Shown one piece after another: positions 35,152 to 42,968 of a stretch of 64,000 nucleotides of DNA. A model generated the notes under the pieces. The model did not search any database and was not told the DNA's origin. It was given only the letters and a program-made list of their open reading frames with translations. Made by a program: the position numbers and the translations under genes. Source of the stretch: Lachnospiraceae bacterium (lineage in GTDB: Bacteria; Bacillota; Clostridia; Lachnospirales; Lachnospiraceae); contig JAFQCK010000089.1 of the NCBI GenBank assembly GCA_017416465.1, positions 30,039-94,038 on the forward strand. Reading direction: 5' to 3'. Position 1 is the first letter of the stretch. The number at the start of each line of letters is the position of its first letter.

Positions 35152-35412
35152 ATGTTAAAAATTACTTTAAACATTGAAGGGATGAAATGTCCTAACTGTG
35201 AGAATCATATGAATGAAGCTATTCGTAAGAACTTTGATGTAGAAGAGGTTACATCGTCTCATACTAAGAATGAAACTGTAATTATTACAGAGAATGATAT
35301 TGATGAGAGTAAATTAAGTGAAATTGTAGCAGAAGAAGGCTATGATTATAAAGGAATTACGAAAGAAACTTATGAGAAAAGAGGATTTTTTTCAAAGATT
35401 TTCAAAAAATAG
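35152..35412 (+). CDS. Heavy-metal-associated (HMA) domain protein, CopZ-like
   Basis: An 86-aa ferredoxin-fold metal carrier. The metal site is GMKCPNCE (C-x-x-C), followed by an NHMNEAIRKNF helix. The C-terminal ~20 residues (TYEKRGFFSKIFKK) form a basic tail. CopZ-type proteins carry Cu(I) to ATPases; other soft metals are possible. ATG 35152 is used (AAAGGATTAT upstream); the TTG at 35131 is rejected. The next gene is behind its own promoter and riboswitch. Confidence 0.8.
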   Translation: MLKITLNIEGMKCPNCENHMNEAIRKNFDVEEVTSSHTKNETVIITENDIDESKLSEIVAEEGYDYKGITKETYEKRGFFSKIFKK

Positions 35413-35413
35413 T

Positions 35414-35442
35414 TTGACAATTTTGAAAATGAATGTTAATAT
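35414..35442 (+). promoter_or_regulatory. Promoter of the riboswitch-ABC transporter transcript
   Basis: TTGACA (35414-35419), 17-bp spacer, TAATAT (35437-35442). Transcription would begin near 35449, exactly at the first paired bases of the riboswitch. Confidence 0.82.
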
Positions 35443-35450
35443 TTACGAAA

Positions 35451-35557
35451 CCCATGAGGGAGTAGCAAGCGTTTGATAGTTAGATTAAAACGTGACAAGT
35501 CAACATCCTGGTCATTAATAAGATTGACCTGGCTTGTTTTAAATTGCGAGACTCATG
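35451..35557 (+). ncRNA. yybP-ykoY family (manganese) riboswitch
   Basis: Recognised from its conserved blocks in order: P1 CATGAG (35453-35458) with CTCATG (35552-35557); GGGAGTAGC in loop 1 (35458-35466); ACAAGTCAACATC (35494-35506); the closing GACCTGGCTTGTT (35525-35537); and TTGCGAGACTC (35544-35554). These correspond to the GGGAGUAGC, ACAAAGUC and GCAAGAC signatures of the family. The family senses Mn2+ and usually turns export genes on. Here it precedes an ABC/FtsX exporter. Confidence 0.87.
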
Positions 35558-35596
35558 TATAACTTTTAAGCTATACATGGAGTCTGTATTTTTTTA
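35551..35596 (+). terminator. Riboswitch expression-platform terminator
   Basis: ACTCATGTATA (35551-35561) pairs with 35572-35583 (one bulge) before a T-rich TATTTTTTT. Its left arm contains the P1 strand CTCATG, so ligand-stabilised P1 and this terminator exclude each other: the metal-bound state should read through. Confidence 0.8.
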
Positions 35597-35605
35597 GAAT
35601 ATCAA

Positions 35606-35638
35606 CCAAGTATAGCTAAGCTGTACTTGGTTTTTTTG
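35606..35638 (+). terminator. Second tandem terminator
   Basis: CCAAGTATAGC (35606-35616) pairs with 35620-35630 (one G-T pair) and is followed by TTTTTTT. It stands between the first terminator and the ABC transporter gene. Confidence 0.78.
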
Positions 35639-35663
35639 TAGTTAAAAGAAAGGAAAATGAGTC

Positions 35664-36380
35664 ATGAAAGAAAAAAACACAAAAATAGTTGAATTTGAAA
35701 ATGTAACAAGAATATATAAATCAGGAGAGCACGAATTAAAAGCGCTAAACGGTGTAAATTTAACATTAGAAGAAGGAAAGTTCGTTGTTATTTTAGGACC
35801 TAGTGGAGCCGGAAAAAGTACACTTCTCAATATGCTTGGTGGTCTTGATAGTCCTACAAGCGGAAAGATTACAGTAGATGGTAGGGATATATCAACACTT
35901 ACTAATAATGAGCTTGCAGATTACAGAGCAGAGACAGTTGGCTTTGTATTCCAGTTTTATAATCTTATTCCAACACTTACAGTATATGAAAATGTTTCGC
36001 TTATTGAAGAAATTACAAAAAATCCTTTAGATGCTAAGAAGATTTTAGGAGAGGTTGGTTTAGCAGACCATCTTAAAAATTTCCCATCTGAGCTCTCAGG
36101 TGGTGAACAGCAAAGAGTTTCAATTGCAAGAGCAATAGCTAAGAATCCAAAAATTTTACTTTGTGATGAGCCAACCGGAGCGCTTGATTCCGAAACAGGT
36201 ATTTTGGTTCTGAAATTATTATTATCTATGGCAAGAAATTATGGAAAAACAATTGTAATAGTTACACACAATCAGAATATCGCAAAGATGGCAGACGTAG
36301 TAATCAAAGTTAAAAGTGGAAAAATCAAATCCTATGAAGAGCAGGAAAATCCTCTTAGTGTAGATGAAATTGATTGGTAA
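35664..36380 (+). CDS. ABC transporter ATP-binding protein (LolD/MacB type)
   Basis: A 238-aa ATPase with Walker [11 protein letters not shown]-loop [10 protein letters not shown], signature [14 protein letters not shown], Walker [12 protein letters not shown] and H-loop VTHNQ. It belongs to the LolD/MacB (MJ0796) class that drives extrusion or mechanotransmission through FtsX-type permeases. The matching permease follows. Expression is predicted to depend on the upstream manganese riboswitch. What it exports is unknown. Confidence 0.92.
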   Translation: MKEKNTKIVEFENVTRIYKSGEHELKALNGVNLTLEEGKFVVILGPSGAGKSTLLNMLGGLDSPTSGKITVDGRDISTLTNNELADYRAETVGFVFQFYNLIPTLTVYENVSLIEEITKNPLDAKKILGEVGLADHLKNFPSELSGGEQQRVSIARAIAKNPKILLCDEPTGALDSETGILVLKLLLSMARNYGKTIVIVTHNQNIAKMADVVIKVKSGKIKSYEEQENPLSVDEIDW

Positions 36381-36448
36381 AAATATATGTGGAGTACATA
36401 ATTTAATGGTAATGATTTGAAGTGTTTTTTTACAAGGAGGAAAAATAG

Positions 36449-38719
36449 ATGCTTTTGAGAAAATTATTTAGAACAGCATGGAAATATAAGGCTCAATTTA
36501 TTTCAATGATAATAATGACAGCAATTGGAGTTGGGGTATTTGCAGGCTTCAATATGGAATGGATTAGTATAGAAAAAAATACTAATGAATTTTTTGAAGA
36601 TACAGAATATGCAGATTATAGGATATATAATGAATTTGGTTTTGGAGCGGAAGATATTGAAAAAATAAAAAGCATTGAAGGAATAGAGGCAGCAAGTAGA
36701 GTATTGGCTGTAAATGTTGGTGTAAAAGACAGTAAAAATTCTTTGAATTTATTTGTGGCAGAAGACTATGAGGTTTCTACAATGCTTGTAACAAAAGGCG
36801 AAGAATATGATGAAAATAAAGAAGGTTTTTGGATTTCGGATAAATATGCCAAGGAAAATGATGTTAATGTCGGAGATGAGCTGAAAATTGTTTACCGAGG
36901 TGTTGAAATAAGCGGAGAAATAAAAGGATTGGTAAAGAGTTCAGAGTATATGGTGTGTGTAGCTGATGAAAATCAGTTAATGCCGGACTTAAAAAAATTC
37001 GGATTTGCATATACGACACCTTCACTTTATGAGAATGTATTAGGAATAGAATATTATCCACAGATAAATATTATTTCAGAACTTTCAAAAAGTGAGTTGG
37101 AAGAAAAAATAAAAGAAAATATAGGAACAACGACTTTAGTAGTTCCAAAAGAAGACCATGTATGTTACGCAGCTGCATTAAGTGAAATTGAAGAAGAACG
37201 TACTATGGGAGCTGTTTTACCGGTATTATTTTTAGCTATAGCAATTCTTACGATGGTAACAACTATGCATAGGATTGCAGCAAATGAAAAAATTCAGATA
37301 GGAACATTAAAGGCATTAGGTTTTAGAGACAGAAGAATACTTAGACATTATACATCTTATGGATTAGTAATAGGTTTGATTGGTTCTGCATTAGGTGTTG
37401 CATTAGGATTTTTAATTGCAAGGATAATATTAAGTCCTAACGGAATGATGGCTACATATTTTGATTTACCACATTGGAATCTATATATTCCATGGTTCTG
37501 TTATATTGTAATTGGATTAACAATCGTTTTCTTGACATTTATTAGCTTTTTGTCAGTTAAAAAGATGCTTAAGGGTACGGCAGCAGATGCACTCAGACCA
37601 TATGTACCAAAGAAAGTGAAACCAATCATTGTAGAAAATACTAAGATTTGGCAGAAACTTTCGTTTAGTACAAAATGGAATATGAGAGATATTGTAAGAC
37701 ATAAGGCACGTACGTTTATGACACTTTTTGGTATTGTAGGTTGTATGCTTTTGATGGTTGGCGGACTTGGAATGAAAGATACAATGGACGCATTTATTGA
37801 TTTGATTGATAAAGATATCAATAATTACAAAACAAAGGTAAATATTGTAGAAACAGCAGACAATAAAGAGATTATGAAATTTGCAGAGAATTTGAATGCA
37901 GACTGGCAGTCATCAGTTAGTATTAAGCTTGATGATGAAGCAATAGCTCTTGATATTTATGATATAAATGATGATAAAATTAATTTCTTTGATGAGGATG
38001 ATAACAAGGTTCAGATTAAAGATGATGGTGCATATATCTGTATAAGACTTGCAGATAAGTATAAGATTGGTGATACAATTACATTTTCACCATACGGAGA
38101 GAAGGAAACGTATACAGTAAAGGTTAAGGGGATTATTCGTTCTACAATGACAAAGAACATTACAATAACAAAAGAATATGCTGATAAATTAGGTATTCCA
38201 TATCAGATTGGAGCATTATATACAGATGTAGAATCTGATGATATTGAAGATAAGACATATATAGAAGGTAAACAGACGAAAAAAGATATTATTGATTCAT
38301 ACGACAATTTTACTGAAATTTTAAACATTATGGTTATAATTTTGATTTTGGGAGCAGTAATACTTGGAACTGTTGTATTATATAATCTGGGAGTAATGAG
38401 TTATGTTGAACGTTCAAGAGAGTTAGCAACATTAAAAGTTGTTGGTTTTAGAGATAAGCATATCGGAAAGATATTAATCAGTCAGAATATGTGGCTTACA
38501 GTAGTAGGTGTATTGATTGGTTTGCCGGCAGGCGTAGGTGTATTACATTTGCTTCTTACTTTACTTGGAACAGAATATGAATTAAAACTTACATTGGGTT
38601 GGTTGTCATATTCAGTAAGTATGTTACTTACATTTGGAGTATCTATAATAGTAGGAATCTTTGTTGCAAGAAAAAATAAAGAAATAGATATGGTTGAGGC
38701 TCTAAAAGGTAGAGAATAA
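36449..38719 (+). CDS. FtsX-family ABC transporter permease
   Basis: A 756-aa two-module permease. The first membrane helix (residues ~17-37) is followed by an extracellular domain (~40-255) and three helices with the FtsX motif (IQIGTLKALGFRDRRI ~285). A second module follows, with a helix at ~425, an extracellular domain (~450-625) and three more helices including the second LATLKVVGFRDKHIG motif. The architecture is that of large Firmicute FtsX exporters of peptides or lipids. It is 68 nt from its ATPase. Confidence 0.92.
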   Translation: MLLRKLFRTAWKYKAQFISMIIMTAIGVGVFAGFNMEWISIEKNTNEFFEDTEYADYRIYNEFGFGAEDIEKIKSIEGIEAASRVLAVNVGVKDSKNSLNLFVAEDYEVSTMLVTKGEEYDENKEGFWISDKYAKENDVNVGDELKIVYRGVEISGEIKGLVKSSEYMVCVADENQLMPDLKKFGFAYTTPSLYENVLGIEYYPQINIISELSKSELEEKIKENIGTTTLVVPKEDHVCYAAALSEIEEERTMGAVLPVLFLAIAILTMVTTMHRIAANEKIQIGTLKALGFRDRRILRHYTSYGLVIGLIGSALGVALGFLIARIILSPNGMMATYFDLPHWNLYIPWFCYIVIGLTIVFLTFISFLSVKKMLKGTAADALRPYVPKKVKPIIVENTKIWQKLSFSTKWNMRDIVRHKARTFMTLFGIVGCMLLMVGGLGMKDTMDAFIDLIDKDINNYKTKVNIVETADNKEIMKFAENLNADWQSSVSIKLDDEAIALDIYDINDDKINFFDEDDNKVQIKDDGAYICIRLADKYKIGDTITFSPYGEKETYTVKVKGIIRSTMTKNITITKEYADKLGIPYQIGALYTDVESDDIEDKTYIEGKQTKKDIIDSYDNFTEILNIMVIILILGAVILGTVVLYNLGVMSYVERSRELATLKVVGFRDKHIGKILISQNMWLTVVGVLIGLPAGVGVLHLLLTLLGTEYELKLTLGWLSYSVSMLLTFGVSIIVGIFVARKNKEIDMVEALKGRE

Positions 38720-38731
38720 TGTAAATATAGT

Positions 38732-38782
38732 ACAATATGTTTTAAATGAAAAGACTTTTCTTTCAAAACATATTGTAATTTT
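38732..38782 (+). terminator. Terminator after the FtsX permease
   Basis: A perfect 12-bp AT-rich stem (38732-38743 with 38765-38776) plus an internal GAAAAG/CTTTTC pairing, followed by AATTTTAT. It could act in both directions. Confidence 0.65.
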
Positions 38783-38802
38783 ATATATAAATAAATTATA
38801 AT
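38773..38802 (+). promoter_or_regulatory. Possible promoter of trxA-trxB
   Basis: TTGTAA (38773-38778), 18-bp spacer, TATAAT (38797-38802). A second -10-like TAAAAT after TGTGG lies at 38811-38816 and could be the actual element. Confidence 0.45.
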
Positions 38803-38899
38803 AGTTGTGGTAAAATATATAAATAGTAAAAATTAATATTAGTTTTTACAAGAGTTATAGAATATATTTATTTGTTTATTAAGGAAAGGATTGAGGAAA

Positions 38900-39214
38900 A
38901 TGGGAAAAGCAATTGTAGTTACATCTGAAAATTTTGAAAATGAAGTTTTAAAAAGTGATAAACCTGTATTAATAGATTTTTGGGCTGCATGGTGTGGACC
39001 ATGCCAGATGTTAGCACCTGTTATAGAAGGTTTAGCAGAAGAGGTTGACCATGCTAAGATATGTAAGGTTAATGTAGATGAAGAGCCGGAATTAGCAGAG
39101 AAATTTAATGTTATGGCAATACCAACTTTGGTAGTGATAAAAGATGGAGAAGTTGTGTATTCAGATTCAGGAATAAAGCCTAAAAGTGAATTGTTAAAGC
39201 TGCTTGAAGTATAA
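38900..39214 (+). CDS. trxA: Thioredoxin
   Basis: A 104-aa thioredoxin with the active site WCGPC (C32, C35), the cis-proline in MAIPTL, and the conserved DFWAAW and VDEEPELA. It reduces protein disulfides in the cytoplasm and is itself reduced by the thioredoxin reductase next door. ATG 38900 follows GAGG; the TTG at 38891 is too close to the ribosome site. Confidence 0.96.
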   Translation: MGKAIVVTSENFENEVLKSDKPVLIDFWAAWCGPCQMLAPVIEGLAEEVDHAKICKVNVDEEPELAEKFNVMAIPTLVVIKDGEVVYSDSGIKPKSELLKLLEV

Positions 39215-39238
39215 CTAAATTAGATTGGAATGATAAAC

Positions 39239-40150
39239 ATGATATATGATATTGTAATAATTGGTGCAGGAACTGCAGGTCTTTCAGCCGGAATATATGG
39301 AGTTCGTGCGGGAAAAAAAGTACTTATATTGGAAGAAAAGTATTATGGTGGTCAGATAATTAATACACCTCATATTGCAAATTATCCGGGAATAAAGAAT
39401 ATTTCGGGATTCGAATTTGCCACTAATCTTTATGAACAGGCTATTGAACTTGGTGTAGAGATACAATATGAAAAAGTTATAAAAATTGAAGATAATAATA
39501 AGATAAAAAAGGTTATTACTGAAGAAAACTCATATGATTGCAAGAGTATAATTATTGCAACAGGTGCAAAAAATCGTAAATTAGGTGTTGAAAACGAAGA
39601 AAAGTTTACAGGAGCCGGAGTATCATATTGCGCAACCTGTGATGGGGCATTTTTTAGAGGAAAAGATGTTGCGGTAGTAGGCGGAGGAAATACAGCATTA
39701 GAGGATGCAGGATTTTTGGCAGAATACTGTAATAAAGTATATTTAATTCATAGAAGAGAAGAGTTTAGGGGTGAGGAAAAACTAGTTAATATTTTAAAAG
39801 AAAAGAGTAATGTGGAATTTATCCTCAACAGTACTGTATCAGCTATTGAAGGAAGTGATATAGTTGAAGGTATTACAGTTAAAAATGTTATCTCTAACGA
39901 GATAAGGAGGATAGATGTTAATGGTATTTTTATTGCAATCGGTCAGGCTCCTGATAACACGATTTTTTCAGAGATAATAAATCTTGACGAAAAAGGTTAT
40001 GTAATAGCGGATGAAACATGTAAAACGAATCTGGAAGGAATATTTACGGCAGGAGATTGCAGAACTAAAAAAATCAGGCAGCTTACAACTGCGGCTTCAG
40101 ATGGTTCTGTAGCAGCACTCGCAGCTTGCGAATGGTGTGGGACTAATTAA
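39239..40150 (+). CDS. trxB: Thioredoxin-disulfide reductase
   Basis: A 303-aa flavoenzyme that passes electrons from NADPH to thioredoxin. It has the FAD motif GAGTAGLSAGIYGVRAGKK, the redox site CATCDGAFF, the NADPH motif GGGNTALEDAGFL and the FAD end GIFTAGDCRTKKIRQL. The start ATG 39239 is preferred by spacing to TTGGAA. It directly follows trxA and is probably co-transcribed. Confidence 0.95.
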   Translation: MIYDIVIIGAGTAGLSAGIYGVRAGKKVLILEEKYYGGQIINTPHIANYPGIKNISGFEFATNLYEQAIELGVEIQYEKVIKIEDNNKIKKVITEENSYDCKSIIIATGAKNRKLGVENEEKFTGAGVSYCATCDGAFFRGKDVAVVGGGNTALEDAGFLAEYCNKVYLIHRREEFRGEEKLVNILKEKSNVEFILNSTVSAIEGSDIVEGITVKNVISNEIRRIDVNGIFIAIGQAPDNTIFSEIINLDEKGYVIADETCKTNLEGIFTAGDCRTKKIRQLTTAASDGSVAALAACEWCGTN

Positions 40151-40182
40151 AAAAATATGTGGATATATTTTTAATTTAATAG

Positions 40183-40188
40183 TATAAT
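40183..40188 (+). promoter_or_regulatory. Possible -10 element upstream of the gene at 40224
   Basis: TATAAT with only a weak -35 (TGGATA, 40160-40165, 17 bp upstream). Scored low because of the poor -35. Confidence 0.4.
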
Positions 40189-40223
40189 TGTACTCGAATT
40201 AAAGTTATAGTAAGAGGTATATT

Positions 40224-40676
40224 ATGTGCGTTGAGAAAAAATATATATCATTTTATGATAGGGAACATGGGAAGAAAGTTTTACCAAAACTTATTTCAGA
40301 GATTAAAATATTAGGAATAAGCAAGAAGAAACAGGATGTAAATAATAAGATATTTATTGATAGTGAACGTTCAGAGGAACTACTTTTTGAAGATGCAGGA
40401 ATAAAGTTTAAAATGAGTCAGCTTTTGCAGACACTTCGTTCACCTTTAGGACAGGAAGAGTATATTCCTAGTAGTTCAGATATTGTATATGAAAAAGATG
40501 ATTATTATCTAAGTATACAGTTAGTATATAATGAAGAAATTTTAGGAAATATTCTTTATTATGAGATAAGAATTAATGATGTTTTTGACATACTTGATAA
40601 TGCAGGTATGGAAATTAAAAACTATGTTCAAAGCAAGATGGATTTGTACAAGGAGAATGGCTCATTGCCGGCATAA
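40224..40676 (+). CDS. Conserved-looking protein of unknown function
   Basis: A 150-aa soluble protein not assigned to a family. It has no signal peptide or membrane helix. Notable segments are FYDREHGKKVLPKLISEIK near the start and DIVYEKDDYYLSIQLVYNEE followed by an ILGNILYYEIRINDVFDIL stretch, suggesting an alpha/beta fold. ATG 40224 follows AAGAGG. It is flanked by trxB and a secreted nuclease gene and has no evident functional link to either. Confidence 0.65.
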   Translation: MCVEKKYISFYDREHGKKVLPKLISEIKILGISKKKQDVNNKIFIDSERSEELLFEDAGIKFKMSQLLQTLRSPLGQEEYIPSSSDIVYEKDDYYLSIQLVYNEEILGNILYYEIRINDVFDILDNAGMEIKNYVQSKMDLYKENGSLPA

Positions 40677-40747
40677 AGGTTTGGTTAAAAGCATTATTTG
40701 TTAAAAGCTACAGTTTAAATTGGTCAGATTAATTAATGGAGATTTTA

Positions 40748-41686
40748 ATGATTAAATTTAGTAATAAAATAAAGTATACAATTAATAAAATAATTCTTAC
40801 TGCTTTTTTAATACTTACTATATTAGGATTTTCATTTTTAGGATATGATTTTAGTAATGATTCCGGTAGAGGTGATTCTAATAACGGAATCATTTCTTTT
40901 TCTATGGATGAAATACCGGATTATAATGGAAGTCCATATGTAATTATTAATGGAAACATACCATTTTTTACGGAGGAGGATTATACAATCAAGCCATTTG
41001 AAATGTATAGTGAATTAGACAGGTTTGGCAGATGCGGTGTTGCATACGCTAATATTTGCAGGGAATTAATGCCTAAAAATGAGCGTGGTGAAATTGGAAT
41101 GATAAAGCCGTCAGGTTGGCAGACAGTTAAATATGACAGTGTGGATGGAAAATATCTTTATAACAGATGTCATTTGATTGGATTTCAATTGGCAGGAGAA
41201 AATGCAAACGCTTTAAATCTTATAACAGGTACAAGATATATGAATACAGAAGGTATGCTTCCTTTTGAAAATATGGTAGATGATTATGTGGATATGACAG
41301 GTAATCATGTACTTTACAGAGTAACACCGGTGTATATTGGAGATAATCTTTTGACTACGGGAGTAGAGTTGGAAGGTTGGTCTGTTGAAGATGGTGGTGA
41401 GGGAATATGTTTTAATGTTTTTGTATATAATGTTCAGCCGGGAATTAAGATTGATTATGCTAATGGAAAAAGTGAAATTGATGAAAAGTACGAAGAAAAT
41501 ATTAAAAACAACCAGAGTAGTGATGGGAAAGAAAAATACATAATTAATACAAATACCAATAAATTTCATTTAGAAAGTTGTAGTGGAGTTGAAGATATTC
41601 ATAAAAGTAATAAGCTTACTTATTATGGTGTAAGAGAAGATGTTATAAAACAGGGATTTAACCCATGTGGGTTGTGTAAACCATAA
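40748..41686 (+). CDS. Secreted DNA/RNA non-specific endonuclease with Ada-like zinc domain
   Basis: A 312-aa protein. An N-terminal signal/anchor helix (~15-35) leads to a beta-beta-alpha-metal nuclease (~60-235) with active-site region YLYNRCHLIGFQLAGEN, where the family's DRGH appears as NRCH, and ANALNLITGTRYMN carrying the metal asparagine. The last ~45 residues are an Ada-like zinc site (FHLESCSGVED, then FNPCGLCKP), seen in many secreted Gram-positive nucleases. Likely roles are nutrient scavenging or DNA turnover outside the cell. Confidence 0.85.
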   Translation: MIKFSNKIKYTINKIILTAFLILTILGFSFLGYDFSNDSGRGDSNNGIISFSMDEIPDYNGSPYVIINGNIPFFTEEDYTIKPFEMYSELDRFGRCGVAYANICRELMPKNERGEIGMIKPSGWQTVKYDSVDGKYLYNRCHLIGFQLAGENANALNLITGTRYMNTEGMLPFENMVDDYVDMTGNHVLYRVTPVYIGDNLLTTGVELEGWSVEDGGEGICFNVFVYNVQPGIKIDYANGKSEIDEKYEENIKNNQSSDGKEKYIINTNTNKFHLESCSGVEDIHKSNKLTYYGVREDVIKQGFNPCGLCKP

Positions 41687-41759
41687 ATTATATTTGTTTG
41701 TATTGAAATGCCTACGCAAATAAATTGTTTTGGCATGAAAGGATTAGTGTGAAAAAAGT

Positions 41760-42569
41760 ATGAAGAATTTAAAAATTATTATTGCATATGATGGAGCTAA
41801 ATATAATGGTTGGCAAAAGCAGGGCAATACTAATAATACAATTCAACAAAAAATAGAAGATATATTTAGCAGATATTTTGAAGAAACTATAGAGATATCA
41901 GGTTCAGGAAGAACAGATGCGTTGGTTAATGCATTGGGTCAGGTTGCTAATTTTCATATATCAGATGAGTGTTATGAAAGAGTATTTTTAAAAAGTAACA
42001 TAGATAAAAATATTATCAATAAAGATACATTTGATAATGTGAGAAATGAACTGAATTCATATATGCCATTGGACATAAGAATAATTAAATTATCAGAAGC
42101 TTCCGAGAGGTTTCATGCAAGACTTAATGCTACAGGAAAACATTATTCTTATAGAATAGATAATGGAGATATTGCTAATGTTTTTGAGAGAAAATATCTA
42201 TACAGACTTACAGAAAAGCTTGATATGGAATTAATGAAAAAGGCAGCAGCATTACTTATTGGTGAACACGATTTTAAAAGCTTTTGTGCAAATAAGAAAA
42301 TGAAAAAGTCAACAGTCAGAAATGTATATGATATAAAGATTACAAAAGAAAATGGAATAGTCAGAATAGATTATTTTGGTAATGGATTTTTATACAATAT
42401 GGTAAGAATTATGACGGGGACTTTGATAGAGATTGGTCTAAAAAAAAGGACACCTGAAAGCATAATTCAGATTATTGAAGCTAAGAACAGAGAGTGTGCA
42501 GGTTATCTTGTTCCGGGAAATGCATTGTTTTTAGAAGAAGTGTATTATGATGTAACAGTTCAGCCATAA
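41760..42569 (+). CDS. truA: TruA-family tRNA pseudouridine synthase, divergent paralogue
   Basis: A 269-aa TruA. The catalytic aspartate D53 is in SGSGRTDALVNALGQVANF, where the usual text is GRTDAGVHA. Other family marks are intact: YDGAKYNGWQKQ, FHARLNATGKHYSYRI, GEHDFKSFCA and YNMVRIMTGTLIEIG. TruA makes pseudouridine at tRNA positions 38-40. The altered loop after the catalytic residue suggests a second, possibly differently specific copy; the main truA would be elsewhere. Confidence 0.85.
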   Translation: MKNLKIIIAYDGAKYNGWQKQGNTNNTIQQKIEDIFSRYFEETIEISGSGRTDALVNALGQVANFHISDECYERVFLKSNIDKNIINKDTFDNVRNELNSYMPLDIRIIKLSEASERFHARLNATGKHYSYRIDNGDIANVFERKYLYRLTEKLDMELMKKAAALLIGEHDFKSFCANKKMKKSTVRNVYDIKITKENGIVRIDYFGNGFLYNMVRIMTGTLIEIGLKKRTPESIIQIIEAKNRECAGYLVPGNALFLEEVYYDVTVQP

Positions 42570-42626
42570 CCTATATTACAAACAAATCATGCTTGCATAA
42601 TTTTGCTTTAATGCGTTAATACTTTA

Positions 42627-42655
42627 TTGACAAAAAAAATAAAAAAAGTTAAGAT
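42627..42655 (+). promoter_or_regulatory. Promoter of the mgtE leader transcript
   Basis: TTGACA (42627-42632), 17-bp spacer, TAAGAT (42650-42655). A further TTGACA at 42685 lacks a properly spaced -10. The transcript would have a ~300-nt leader before mgtE. Confidence 0.72.
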
Positions 42656-42750
42656 TATAGTGTTGTTTTATGCCCAAAATCAGATTGACATTTGATGCAT
42701 AAAATCACACTATTTTTAGTATAAAAGTAACTTGAAAGGAGATAATCTTT

Positions 42751-42813
42751 ATGGATAGTGGTACGAGTAGCGGAAGTGTTCCCCGAGGGAATTGCCCATC
42801 GGTACAGATTTAA
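42751..42813 (+). CDS. Leader peptide of mgtE (20 codons)
   Basis: A short ORF with a strong AAAGGAG (42735-42741) at ideal 9-nt spacing encodes MDSGTSSGSVPRGNCPSVQI and a TAA stop. Codons 8-20 run through the left arms of three stems, including the whole left arm of the 18-bp stem, and the stop codon is the last base-paired triplet. A ribosome translating or stalling here would decide which stems form. No known family; it is inferred to be regulatory, in the manner of enterobacterial mgtL. Confidence 0.62.
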   Translation: MDSGTSSGSVPRGNCPSVQI

Positions 42814-42932
42814 GGTTCAAATATCTTTAATCAAGCGAGCTTGATAAGTATATTTGTTTAAAGTAGCTTGGCTTTGAACAGTTACAATTTGGAATTTAAA
42901 TCTGTACCGATGGTTAAAGACGGAATACTTCC
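42772..42932 (+). promoter_or_regulatory. Structured leader RNA upstream of mgtE
   Basis: An outer stem GGAAGTGTTCC (42772-42782) pairs with 42922-42932. A perfect 18-bp inner stem joins 42796-42813 to 42896-42913. Within it are an ATCAAGC/GCTTGAT hairpin (42830-42845) and a GTTCAAA/TTTGAAC pairing. The hairpin TTCCC-CGA-GGGAA (42779-42791) competes with the outer stem. I do not see the M-box consensus usual for mgtE. Confidence 0.6.
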
Positions 42933-42968
42933 ATAATTTAAATATTAATTTATGTGAAAGGATTAATT

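Noticed and set aside
42740-42940. M-box (ykoK) magnesium riboswitch before mgtE
   Set aside because: The conserved M-box blocks I know are not visible. The stems found have a different layout and overlap a small ORF.
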